NCBI GenBank assembly: GCA_963824095.1
Contig: CAWGNS010000009.1
Location: 372,001-436,000, forward strand
Length of the DNA: 64,000 bases
Source of the DNA: JBBDWJ01 sp963824095
GTDB taxonomy: Bacteria; Acidobacteriota; Terriglobia; Bryobacterales; UBA6623
Direction of reading: 5' to 3'
Positions 54,364 to 62,604 of this stretch are shown in pieces. The notes beneath the pieces are model-generated. The model saw only the letters and a list, made by a program, of their open reading frames with translations, was not told the DNA's origin and ran no database searches. A program made the position numbers and the translations under genes. The stretch's first letter is position 1. The number at the start of each line of letters is the position of its first letter.

Positions 54364-54791
54364 GGTTATTTCCCCTGCAATGTGCCTTTCAAAGGGGAAA
54401 GCGCCGTAGGCGAAGGGATTCCCTCACGGCGGAGAAGTTTTTTTGAGGAACGGAACGGATGGCCCCGATGGGGCTACCCCATCGAATAGCCCACGGCTTC
54501 AGCCGTGGGAATCCACCGGCGCATCGGATTTCGCCCTGGAAAGGGCGGATCGGGACCCCAGGGACGCGCCATCAAACACGCCCAAGGCCCGCACAAGCGG
54601 GGCCAACCGGCGTGGGTCGCCCGTTCCAGGGCTCACCTGTTTTGGGGGTGTACCCACGGCTGAAGCCGTGGGCTAGGAAGAGGAATCGCCCCTGACGGGG
54701 CTCAGGAAATCCCGCGCTGCTCCATGGGGCCATGGGTCCATGGGCACAAACAACCAATCGCACTCGAGCCCCGCCCCTGGGCCGTTACGGG
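54364..54791. other. 428-nt intergenic region with family D palindromes
   Basis: No gene. Holds the two CCCACGGCTTCAGCCGTGGG-type palindromes described separately. Confidence 0.6.
54463..54706. repeat. Family D: paired perfect palindromes in a long inverted repeat
   Basis: CCCACGGCTTCAGCCGTGGG (54490-54509) and CCCACGGCTGAAGCCGTGGG (54653-54672) are each near-perfect palindromes and complementary to one another. Outer arms also pair (GCCCCGATGGGGC on the left, CCCCTGACGGGGC on the right). This form is known as a dispersed repeat in several soil bacteria. Confidence 0.85.
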
Positions 54792-56312
54792 CTACTGCGC
54801 GAAACGCACCGAGCCCACTACCTGCTCATACTGCGGCCGCAGCGCGTTATATTCGCCCTCGGGAGAGATCATCAGCACGTAAAACAGCCCCGCCGGCCGC
54901 ACCGTGCAGACCAGCCACACCAGCTCACGCCCGTTGGCCACCGCCGAAGGTCCGTCCAGCAGTACGCCTTCGCCGGACTGGCCGCCGACGGCCATGGGCT
55001 TGCGCTGGCCGCGCAGAGGCTGCATTTGCGGGTTCGAGGAACGCAGGTCGGCGATCAGCGCATTCGTGGCGCTCGATAGCGATGCGCCTCCGGAATTGAA
55101 GTAGCCCACCAGGATGCCGCGGGCAATCGACGTACCGCCATTTTGCTGCCGAACGACTCCGTTGGCGGGCGTGATCGTCACCGAGCTGCCGTCCTGGGCG
55201 GGGTAGCTGCGCCACGATTGTGGATAGGCCAACGCGTAATCGCTTCCACGGAACGACGCGAAGCCGCCCGGAACCTGCGCCGCCCCCGGTCCGGACGCCG
55301 TCACTGGCCCCTTGGACGGGGCTGGACTGGTGGAAGGGGCCGAGCCCGCCGTCGTCGACGGACTCTTGACCGGGGCCGGACTCTGCGACGGCGCGCCGCC
55401 CGAACTGGCCTGACCGGAGTTGGCCTGACCCGAACCATCCTGAGCGCCCGCCTGCCCGGCCGGTTGCTGGGCCGGCTTGGTGGGGGCCTTGATCTTCTCC
55501 GCGCGCGCCTTCATCTTGGCGAACTCGGCGGTCGCTCCCTTGGTGTAGTTGGCCTTGGGGAGCTCGTTGACTTCCTCGGTCACGTAGGCCACGCGGTTGC
55601 CGGGGTTGGGGTGGTCGGAGAAGAACTGCGAAACGCCACCGCCGGCGCCGCTCTCCGATTGCAGCTTTTCGAAGAACCGCGCCATCTCGATCGGGTCGTA
55701 ACCGGTGCTCGCCATGGTGCGGGCTCCAACGATGTCGGCGTCTTTTTCGGCGTCGCGCGAGTACTTGAGGAACAGCGAATTGACGCCGAGGCTGATGCCC
55801 ATCTGGCCCAGCGTGCCCAGCAGGCCGCCCGAGCTGCCCAAGGCGCCGGCGGCGATCGCCAGCGGAAGCTGCACCATCTGCGCCTTCGACATCTGATGCG
55901 TCGAGTGCCGCAGCGCGACGTGGCCAATCTCGTGCGAGAGCACGCCGGCAAGCTGCGCTTCGTTGTCGGCGGCCTTGATCAGGCCGCTGTGCACGTAGAT
56001 CGGTCCGCCCGGCAAGGCGAACGCGTTGATGCTATCGTCGGCGACGATCGTGAAGCTGTAAGGATAATCGGGGGCCTGCGAGTTGGCGGCGAGCCGCTTG
56101 CCGAGCTTGGCGACGTAGTTGGTGAGCTGCTGGTCGTTGACGACCGTCACTTCCTTCTCGACTTCCTTGGTCGCCTCCTTGCCCATTTCGATGTCTTGTT
56201 CTTTGCTGAAGAAGTTCAAGCCGGGCTTGATTTCGCGGGCCGCCTGCGCCAGTCCCGCAGCCATCAGCAACACCAGAGCCAGCCTGCGGGCCTTGCTTGC
56301 CGATAAGGTCAC
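54792..56312 (-). CDS. M48-family exported zinc metalloprotease
   Basis: 506 residues. The start is a GTG at 56312 behind AAGGAGG; the frame runs on to 57191 but that part is unrelated and overlaps the next gene. Signal peptide (TLSASKARRLALVLLMAAG). Catalytic motif HEIGH in AGVLSHEIGHVALRHSTHQM, with the third ligand Glu in KYSRDAEKDADIVGARTMAS. Hydrophobic AIAAGALGSSGGLLGTLGQM between them. After about 280 comes a Pro/Gln/Ser-rich linker and a C-terminal domain (about 370-500; FRGSDYALAYPQSWRSYPAQ). M48 enzymes of this BepA/YfgC type perform envelope quality control. Follows the gene at 56786 in the same direction. Confidence 0.92.
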   Translation of the reverse strand: MTLSASKARRLALVLLMAAGLAQAAREIKPGLNFFSKEQDIEMGKEATKEVEKEVTVVNDQQLTNYVAKLGKRLAANSQAPDYPYSFTIVADDSINAFALPGGPIYVHSGLIKAADNEAQLAGVLSHEIGHVALRHSTHQMSKAQMVQLPLAIAAGALGSSGGLLGTLGQMGISLGVNSLFLKYSRDAEKDADIVGARTMASTGYDPIEMARFFEKLQSESGAGGGVSQFFSDHPNPGNRVAYVTEEVNELPKANYTKGATAEFAKMKARAEKIKAPTKPAQQPAGQAGAQDGSGQANSGQASSGGAPSQSPAPVKSPSTTAGSAPSTSPAPSKGPVTASGPGAAQVPGGFASFRGSDYALAYPQSWRSYPAQDGSSVTITPANGVVRQQNGGTSIARGILVGYFNSGGASLSSATNALIADLRSSNPQMQPLRGQRKPMAVGGQSGEGVLLDGPSAVANGRELVWLVCTVRPAGLFYVLMISPEGEYNALRPQYEQVVGSVRFAQ

Positions 56313-56785
56313 GGCATTCCTCCTTTTATGGTGTGAGACGGCCGGAAGTTTCAGGTCCGTTTCCTCTGTTGATTTTATGCGAACTCCGCCGCCACGCGCA
56401 GGCAGCTGACGCGGGCTCCGCGAGCAAGCGCCGCACAGAAGTGACGAGCCCACGCCACAGCGCGGGCCTCCGGCCGGCGGCGTCGACCTGCAGGTCGACG
56501 TTCCCCCGAGGGCTTGGCGGACGGAAAACGTAGGTCGAAGGTCAACGCAGAAATCGAGTCCGGTAGCGCAGGGCTCGAAGAGACCTGCGGCCTTTTGGCC
56601 GACGTTGGGCTTAATGGAACGGAGGGGATTGGTGAAAAGCCGCGGGTCTGGGAAAAGCGCCAGCCCTGCGCTACGGCGTCCGGCACAGCCGCTGATGGTC
56701 GCACAGAAGTGACGAGAGCCGTCCCAGGGCGTGGGCCTCTCGATCCTTAGGCCCCATCTTAGCAGCGCGGTATTCCGGCAGGCCC
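56313..56785. other. 473-nt gap with a family C/CTTGGCGG repeat
   Basis: 56452-56545 shares CGGGCCTCCGGCCGGCGGCG and CTTGGCGGACGGAAAACG with the 40398-40653 region. No gene. Confidence 0.65.
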
Positions 56786-57511
56786 CTACAGGGCGAGTTC
56801 GCCGTTGAACATCATGTCCTTGAGCTTGAACTTTTGCTTGATCTCGACATTGGTCAGCTTGAAGACGAAGCGGACATCGTTGTCTTCGATCGTGATCGGG
56901 TCGGTACGCGGAAAGAAGTAATAGAGGGTGACGCTGTTCTGCTGGGCGCGGCCTTCGACTCGTTCCGGTTTCAACGGCTCTTTGCCTTTGCCGCGCTCGA
57001 GGCGGCTGCTTTCGACGAAACGGTCGGTGCCTTGCGACAACTGCGCCATCACCGCCGGGACGCCGACGACAGCGAGCACGTAATAGTCTTCCTTGCGGTC
57101 GAGGAACTGTTTGGATTCCTCGCTCAGCGCCTCGCCTTCGGCCATCGTCGAGCGGATCAAGGCCTGCTTGACGGGCATCGCGCTGGTCCATTGGATCACC
57201 ATCGACACCGCCGGCCCGTTAAGCCCCGAATCGTCGAGCACGCCTCCGCCGGCGCCCGGACCGCGGCCACCGCCCTGGCCGACACCGCCGTTGCCAAGGC
57301 TGCGACTGGCGGGGTCGTCATTGGGTTGTGGGGCGATCGTGCCGTGCCCCACCGCGACATTGGTGGAGTGCGCCCACGGAGAGCTCTGCAACAGGCTGCG
57401 AATCTCCTTGTCCTTCCATTCTTCGGGCTGCTTCTTGTCCCAGAAATTGGCCGCCAGCAGCACCGCCGCGGCGCCGATCAAGGCCAGACAGAGATAGAGT
57501 GCCTTTTTCAT
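56786..57511 (-). CDS. Exported protein, acidobacterial type, unknown function
   Basis: 241 residues from the ATG at 57511 (MKKALYLCLALIGAAAVLLA, then AANFWDKKQPEEWKDKEIRS). The N-terminal motif after the signal (FWDKKxPxEWxxKE) and the C-terminal FVFKLTNVEIKQKFKLKDMM are shared, from memory, by a set of acidobacterial exported proteins with no assigned role. A Gly-rich stretch (GNGGVGQGGGRGPGAGGG) lies in the middle. It probably works in the periplasm with the M48 protease gene downstream. No enzymatic motif. Confidence 0.75.
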   Translation of the reverse strand: MKKALYLCLALIGAAAVLLAANFWDKKQPEEWKDKEIRSLLQSSPWAHSTNVAVGHGTIAPQPNDDPASRSLGNGGVGQGGGRGPGAGGGVLDDSGLNGPAVSMVIQWTSAMPVKQALIRSTMAEGEALSEESKQFLDRKEDYYVLAVVGVPAVMAQLSQGTDRFVESSRLERGKGKEPLKPERVEGRAQQNSVTLYYFFPRTDPITIEDNDVRFVFKLTNVEIKQKFKLKDMMFNGELAL

Positions 57512-57716
57512 GTTCTTATCTCGCACAGGGTCTATTGCGCTCAATGTAGCAAAACACGCCGCGGGACCGGAAGGCGAAGCCGCGGACCGTGACCCCTGCG
57601 CCAGGTCCGCTAAACTGGATGAGATCGCTCCATCACCGGGCGCGGAGCCAGGCGGCGGGCCCAGCCGCGTGGCGCCCGATCTTCACAGGGCTCATTCCCA
57701 TGAACACCGTCATTCC

Positions 57717-58751
57717 ATGAGCACCATGAAAGCGCTCGTCAAGAGCAAAGCCGAGCCGGGCCTGTGGCTCGAACAGGTTCCTGTCCCCCAACCCGGCATC
57801 AACGACGTGTTGATCCGGGTGCTCAAGACCGGCATCTGCGGCACCGATCTGCACATCTACGAATGGGACGAGTGGGCGCGGGCGACGATCCCGGTGCCGC
57901 TGGTGATCGGCCACGAGTTCGTCGGCGAGGTGGCCGCGGTAGGCTCGAACGTCAACGACTTTCATCCCGGAGAAATCGTCAGCGGCGAAGGCCACGTGGT
58001 TTGCGGCCGCTGCCGCAACTGCCTGGCCGGCCGGCGCCATCTGTGCGCGCATACCAAAGGCGTTGGCGTTAATCGCGCCGGCGCGTTCGCCGAATACGTC
58101 GTGCTGCCGATGAGCAACATCTGGCGCCACAACCCGTCGGTCGATCTCGAAACGGCGTCGATCTTCGATCCGTTCGGCAACGCCGTGCACACCGCTCTGT
58201 CGTTTCCGGTGCTGGGCGAAGACGTGCTGATTACCGGCGCCGGGCCGATCGGCATCATGGCGGCGGCGGTGGCGCGGCACGCCGGCGCGCGCTATGTGGT
58301 GATTACCGACGTCAACCCCAGCCGCCTGAAGCTGGCCGAGAAGATGGGCGTGACCCTGGCGGTCAACCCCAAGGAAACCTCGCTGGCCGCGGCGCAGCAA
58401 CAGCTCGGCATGCTGGAGGGTTTCGACGTGGGGCTGGAGATGTCGGGCAACGCCGACGCTTTTCGCGACATGCTCGCCAACATGAGCCACGGCGCCAAGA
58501 TCGCCATGCTGGGCATTCCGGCGCACGCCATGTCGATCGACTGGAAGCACGTCGTGTTCAACATGCTGACGATCAAAGGCATCTACGGCCGCGAGATGTA
58601 CGAGACCTGGTACAAGATGACGGTAATGCTCGAATCCGGGCTCGACATCAAGCCGGTGATCACGCACCGTTTTGCGTGGAACGAGTTCGAAAAAGGCTTC
58701 GCTGCGATGAAGTCGGGCGAATCGGGCAAAGTCATCTTGGACTGGCAGTAG
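57717..58751 (+). CDS. tdh: L-threonine 3-dehydrogenase
   Basis: NAD- and zinc-dependent oxidation of threonine to 2-amino-3-ketobutyrate, 344 residues from the ATG at 57717; the next ATG (57726) is a possible alternative. Zinc residues Cys and His in KTGICGTDLHIYEWDEWA and GHEFVGEV; structural zinc Cys cluster GRCRNCLAGRRHLC; Rossmann ITGAGPIGIMAAAVARHAGA. The Tdh-specific DEWA motif identifies it over a generic alcohol dehydrogenase. Followed by kbl 79 nt later. The frame overlaps an opposite-strand ORF that is not a gene. Confidence 0.96.
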   Translation: MSTMKALVKSKAEPGLWLEQVPVPQPGINDVLIRVLKTGICGTDLHIYEWDEWARATIPVPLVIGHEFVGEVAAVGSNVNDFHPGEIVSGEGHVVCGRCRNCLAGRRHLCAHTKGVGVNRAGAFAEYVVLPMSNIWRHNPSVDLETASIFDPFGNAVHTALSFPVLGEDVLITGAGPIGIMAAAVARHAGARYVVITDVNPSRLKLAEKMGVTLAVNPKETSLAAAQQQLGMLEGFDVGLEMSGNADAFRDMLANMSHGAKIAMLGIPAHAMSIDWKHVVFNMLTIKGIYGREMYETWYKMTVMLESGLDIKPVITHRFAWNEFEKGFAAMKSGESGKVILDWQ

Positions 58752-58774
58752 TGGGGCAGAAAATCCTGTCTGCC
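58751..58774. repeat. Family A repeat between tdh and kbl
   Basis: GTGGGGCAGAAAATCCTGTC followed by TGCC. Its first base is the last base of the tdh stop codon, so the element sits inside an operon. Confidence 0.6.
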
Positions 58775-58830
58775 GCCGCGGAACGGCGCAAGGCGCGACC
58801 GCCGTCGCGCCGCGATCCCGAGAGAAACCC

Positions 58831-60015
58831 ATGTTCACCACCATCAAGCCGCAAATCGATTCCCAGCTCCAGTCCATCCGCGACGCCGGCCTCTACAAGG
58901 GCGAGCGCATCCTTTCCGGCGAGCAGAGCGCTCGTGTTCAGGTGGGCGAAGGTCGGCCGGTCTTGAACCTTTGCGCCAACAACTACCTGGGCCTGGCCTC
59001 TCATCCCGAGGTGGTGCACGCCGCGCACGAAGCGCTCGACCGCTGGGGATACGGGCTGTCTTCGGTGCGCTTCATCTGCGGCACGCAGCAGATCCACAAA
59101 CGGCTCGAGCAGCGCCTCAGTGAATTCCTCGGCACCGACGACACCATCCTCTACGGCTCTTGCTTCGACGCCAACGGCGGTTTGTTCGAAACGCTGCTCG
59201 AGGCCGAAGACGCAGTGATCTCCGACGAACTCAACCACGCCAGCATCATCGACGGCATCCGGCTTTCGAAGGCACAGCGCTTCCGCTATCGCAACGGCGA
59301 CATGGCCGACCTCGAAGCCAAGCTCAAAGAGGCCGCCGGCGCGCGGCGGCGGCTGATCGCCACCGACGGCGTGTTTTCGATGGACGGCTACATCGCGCGG
59401 CTGCCCGAGATCTGCGACCTCGCCGAACGCCACCAGGCGATGGTGATGGTCGACGACTCGCACGCCGTCGGGTTCATGGGGAAGAACGGGCGCGGCACGC
59501 ACGAGCACCACAGCGTGTTGGGCCGCGTCGATATTCTTACCGGGACGCTCGGCAAGGCTCTGGGTGGCGCCAGCGGCGGCTACACCAGCGGCCGGCGCGA
59601 GATCGTCGAGCTGCTGCGGCAACGCTCGCGGCCCTACCTGTTCTCCAATAGCGTGGCGCCGCCGATCGTGGGCGCCTCGTTGCAGGTGCTCGAGCTGCTC
59701 ACGCGCAGCCCCGAGCTGCGCGACCGGCTGCGCGTCAACACAAAATTCTTCCGCGAGCGGATGGCGGCGCTGGGGTTCCAGATTCTGCCCGGCGAGCATC
59801 CCATCGTCCCGGTGATGCTGGGCGACGCGGTGTTGGCGGGACAGATGGCCGAGCGCCTGCTCGCCAAGGGCGTTTACGTGATCGCCTTTTCGTATCCGGT
59901 GGTGCCGCAGGGCAAAGCCCGCATCCGCGTGCAGGTCTCCGCCGCGCACAGCCGCGCGGATCTGGAATTCGCCATCGAGCAGTTCGCGGCGGTGAAAGAG
60001 GAACTGGGCGTCTAG
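58831..60015 (+). CDS. kbl: Glycine C-acetyltransferase (2-amino-3-ketobutyrate CoA ligase)
   Basis: Second step of threonine degradation: aminoketobutyrate plus CoA to glycine and acetyl-CoA. 394 residues. PLP-fold motifs: NLCANNYLGLASHPEVV, YGLSSVRFICGTQQIHKRLE, DELNHASIIDGIRLSKAQRF, VMVDDSHAVGFMGKNGRGTH and the PLP Lys in TGTLGKALGGASGGYTSG. C-terminal YVIAFSYPVVPQGKARIRVQ is the family signature. Full length. Forms an operon with tdh. Confidence 0.97.
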   Translation: MFTTIKPQIDSQLQSIRDAGLYKGERILSGEQSARVQVGEGRPVLNLCANNYLGLASHPEVVHAAHEALDRWGYGLSSVRFICGTQQIHKRLEQRLSEFLGTDDTILYGSCFDANGGLFETLLEAEDAVISDELNHASIIDGIRLSKAQRFRYRNGDMADLEAKLKEAAGARRRLIATDGVFSMDGYIARLPEICDLAERHQAMVMVDDSHAVGFMGKNGRGTHEHHSVLGRVDILTGTLGKALGGASGGYTSGRREIVELLRQRSRPYLFSNSVAPPIVGASLQVLELLTRSPELRDRLRVNTKFFRERMAALGFQILPGEHPIVPVMLGDAVLAGQMAERLLAKGVYVIAFSYPVVPQGKARIRVQVSAAHSRADLEFAIEQFAAVKEELGV

Positions 60016-60037
60016 GCGGATGTTTTCGTCCGTCGGG

Positions 60038-60156
60038 CACTCAGAGCCGCGGGCGTGATGCCGCGCTGAGACGCCGGCCAGGCTGCAAAGGTCGTGGCAC
60101 GCGCTCGCTCTGCCCGCCGGCCGCTGAGGGCAAGCTCACGCTTACGGCTCTGAGTG
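60038..60156. repeat. Family B long imperfect inverted repeat, copy 3
   Basis: CACTCAGAGCCGCGGGCGTG at the left and CTCACGCTTACGGCTCTGAGTG-like sequence at the right. About 120 bp, downstream of kbl and facing the msrA stop. Confidence 0.8.
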
Positions 60157-60186
60157 GTGGTTCGGGGCTTCGGCGGTTTCCACTTT

Positions 60187-60855
60187 TTAGTTCTTTACCA
60201 GGTCGGGGAATTCCTTTTTCAGCTTCTTCAGTTTGGGCAGCGCGTTGATCACGATGTAAGGGTGGTTGGGGTGGCGCTCGACAAAGTCCTGGTGATATTC
60301 CTCGGCCGGATAGAACTTATCGAGCTGGGTTAGCTCGGTGACCACCGGCTCGTTGAAAGCCTTGGCGGCGTTGAGCTGCTGGATGTAGGCTTCGGCGATC
60401 TTTTTCTGCTCGGGGGTGGACCAGAAGATCGCCGAGCGGTATTGGCGTCCGGTGTCGGGGCCCTGGCGGTTGAGCTGCGTCGGGTCGTGGGCGACGCTGA
60501 AGAACACTTTCAGCAGTTGGCCGTAGGAAATCTTGGCCGGATCGTAAACGACTTCGATCGACTCGGCGTGACCGGTGCGGCCGCTGCTGACGATGTCGTA
60601 GTGGGCGGTGCGGCTGTCGCCGCCGGCATAGCCGGAGGTGACTTTTTCGACGCCGATCAAATGCTCGAAGACGGCCTCGGTGCACCAGAAGCAGCCCCCG
60701 GCGAGCACGGCGGTCTCCTGCCCGGGCGCGGCGGCGGGCTTGGCGTCCACTACCGGATCGGGGATCGCCGCCATTACCCCGGCGGTGGGTAGCGACAGGA
60801 ATACGAGTGCCGCCAGGCTGGCGAACAGCGAGGCGACGAGGATTCTTCCGCGCAT
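60187..60855 (-). CDS. msrA: Peptide-methionine (S)-S-oxide reductase, exported
   Basis: Repairs oxidised methionine. 222 residues with an N-terminal signal peptide (LVASLFASLAALVFLSLPTA), so probably periplasmic. The catalytic motif AGGCFWCTEAVFEHLIGVEK has the nucleophile Cys in GCFWC; TSGYAGGDSRTAHYDIVSSG, HAESIEVVYDPAKISYGQLL and SVAHDPTQLNRQGPDTGRQY are family blocks, and EPVVTELTQLDKFYPAEEYH follows. No MsrB fusion; a separate msrB is not seen here. Confidence 0.95.
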   Translation of the reverse strand: MRGRILVASLFASLAALVFLSLPTAGVMAAIPDPVVDAKPAAAPGQETAVLAGGCFWCTEAVFEHLIGVEKVTSGYAGGDSRTAHYDIVSSGRTGHAESIEVVYDPAKISYGQLLKVFFSVAHDPTQLNRQGPDTGRQYRSAIFWSTPEQKKIAEAYIQQLNAAKAFNEPVVTELTQLDKFYPAEEYHQDFVERHPNHPYIVINALPKLKKLKKEFPDLVKN

Positions 60856-60919
60856 GAGCGAACTCCCTTTTCGAACATCATTCTGCCAGAGACCAGTTCT
60901 CGTGGCATTGGCATCTTCC

Positions 60920-61078
60920 GTGGCACAGGCAATCTTGCCTGTGTCTTGAATGCCCGGGCAGTCGCCGCGTACTCCACCCCTCAGAGGGGGCGGGGCAGTT
61001 CAGACCACCCAGGCAAGTACAACCAACTCAAGCAGTCACAGACAGGATTGCCTGTGCCACGAGGATTGTCCATTCCAC
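60920..61078. repeat. Family A repeats (two and a half copies)
   Basis: 60920-60945 (GTGGCACAGGCAATCTTGCC), 61037-61060 (CACAGACAGGATTGCCTGTG) and a partial 61061-61078 (GAGGATTGTCCATTCCAC). They fill the 252-nt gap between msrA and the amidohydrolase. Confidence 0.75.
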
Positions 61079-61107
61079 AGGTCTACTTTTACCTTCGTTT
61101 CACGGCG

Positions 61108-62046
61108 TCATTTGGTTACGGACGCGGCGGCTCGCGCCTCGGGGCTGGGCGCTGTGCTCGTGAGGTGAAAGACCGTCGTGGCGTTCTCGTAAAACACAAG
61201 GTGTTGGTGCTCGGCCGGAATCGCCCGCTTCACGAACCGCAAGTAGTGCTGCATTGGGGCCAGCGGCCAGTCCGAGCCGTAGAGAAACTTCTTGGGGTTG
61301 CCGACCCAGTCGAACGCTTCGCGGATGCGCCCGGCGGCGCGCTCCAGGCTCTCTTCGTTGGCGGGGTCTTCGAAGTAGGCGGCGTCGCCGACCAGAAAGC
61401 CCGACAGGTCGGCATAGACGTTGCTGTTCTTGTAAAGCACCTCGGCGGCGTCCATGGTCCAGGGGTTGCCCAGATGCGCGATGACGAAAGTGACGCCGCG
61501 GTGGTCGACGGCGAGGTCATCGATCGGCAGCGGCTGCGCGAAGCGTACCTTGGCGTTGGGCGAGTAGGTGTCGCCGGTGTGGAAGACGACCGGGCAGGCG
61601 TATTTCTCGGCCAAGGCGTAGAGCGGTTGGTAGACCTGGGCGCCGGGCGGCAGCGGATAGTAGCCCAGGTAGATCTTGAGGCCGATCATGCGGCCGGAGG
61701 CAAGCAGCGCTTCGATGTGGCCGAGCGCCTCGGCGTCGAGGCGTTCGGGATTGATGCCGCCGACGAAGTGCAGCCCGGCCAGCGGCGCGGCTTTTTCGAC
61801 GAGGCCCAGAGGGTTCGCGGCCGTGCGCGATAGCTCAGCGCCGTCGCTTTCAAAACCCAGCCAGATCGCCTGCTCGACGTGGCTCGCGGCCATCTCGGCG
61901 GCGAGGCCCTGCGCGGAGAAGTCGACGCGGCTGATGGTCTCGGCCTGATGGCGCAGCACCGGGTCTTCGAAATTCGCGTGGACGTGCACGTCGATCACGG
62001 GCTGCGCCGCTTCGGGGGCAGGTGTCTGGCAGCCGGTGGTGAACAA
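61108..62046 (-). CDS. Tat-type amidohydrolase (TIM-barrel metal hydrolase)
   Basis: At least 312 residues. The only conventional start in the frame is a TTG at 62046, giving MFTTGCQTPAPEAAQPVIDV. Metal site motifs: PVIDVHVHANFEDP (HxH), VVFHTGDTYSP (His), VTFVIAHLGNPW (His) and LYGSDWPLAPM (Asp). This is the amidohydrolase_2 layout, with decarboxylase or lactonase relatives. Immediately upstream the same frame reads a Tat signal (see 62047-62112), so the true product is longer. FTTGC also looks like a lipobox, suggesting a Tat lipoprotein. Confidence 0.85.
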   Translation of the reverse strand: MFTTGCQTPAPEAAQPVIDVHVHANFEDPVLRHQAETISRVDFSAQGLAAEMAASHVEQAIWLGFESDGAELSRTAANPLGLVEKAAPLAGLHFVGGINPERLDAEALGHIEALLASGRMIGLKIYLGYYPLPPGAQVYQPLYALAEKYACPVVFHTGDTYSPNAKVRFAQPLPIDDLAVDHRGVTFVIAHLGNPWTMDAAEVLYKNSNVYADLSGFLVGDAAYFEDPANEESLERAAGRIREAFDWVGNPKKFLYGSDWPLAPMQHYLRFVKRAIPAEHQHLVFYENATTVFHLTSTAPSPEARAAASVTK

Positions 62047-62112
62047 GGAGTTGGCGAGGGCAGGGGCGGCGGCCAGACCGGCGGCTCGCTTGAGGAAATC
62101 GCGCCGGGCGAT
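62047..62112 (-). other. In-frame Tat signal upstream of the amidohydrolase, no normal start codon
   Basis: Reading on the minus strand in the frame of the amidohydrolase, this stretch codes ARRDFLKRAAGLAAAPALAN then SLFTTGC, a clear twin-arginine signal. The frame is open from 62046 back to a stop at 62239-62241. It has no ATG, GTG or TTG there; only CTG or ATC codons are available (ATC at 62110-62112 just before the ARRDF). Confidence 0.75.
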
Positions 62113-62604
62113 GGGGGAGCGCGCGGATCTCGAGGCGGCGGGTAGCTCAGCCGGTGGCAGGACGGCCTCCCCGGGCGCGGCGGTTGGAGGTGGGTTCGCG
62201 GGGGGCGCCAGCGGATGGTTTTGTTGAAAACAGGGGGGTTAATTGGGTTCGTTTTGTCATTTTTTTATTTTGCCGCGGCGGTGGGTTTGGCGGTTTTTTG
62301 CGGCTTGCGGGGCCGTGAGGGTTTGCGGGCGGCTTGTGCAAACGGCCTTCTGGAGTTGTGCGGAAGAGAGCGTCTCATGGTGTTCAAGAATCCGTAGTTT
62401 TCTTCAGGGTACACCATGGGTCCAAGGCTCTACGGAGAGTGCCCTATGGCTGGTTCTGGGTCGTGTCTATATGCTGGACGCAAACGGTGGCCGCGCTAGC
62501 CGGTGCGTTGTTCCTGCTGGAAGTTGAAGGCTTTGCGAATTGATGCGGCGCGGGTTCGCAATTGGGCGGTTGATTCGGTCCGGTTTGAGTGACGGCGTAG
62601 GCGA
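62047..62604. other. 558-nt intergenic region
   Basis: Beyond the Tat signal, 62135-62213 looks superficially like a tRNA but does not fold as one. The rest, including a T-rich stretch at 62253-62272, holds no gene I can support. Confidence 0.4.

Noticed and set aside
51835..54489. Plus-strand open frame of 884 codons opposite the 832-residue exported protein
   Set aside because: Signal peptide, terminator and composition support the minus-strand gene; the other is a shadow.
62135..62213. tRNA-like sequence starting GGCGGGTAGCTCAGCCGG and containing GGTGGGTTCG
   Set aside because: The D-arm-like start is suggestive, but the anticodon stem and T stem do not pair and no 3' acceptor partner exists; it also overlaps the Tat-signal frame on the other strand.
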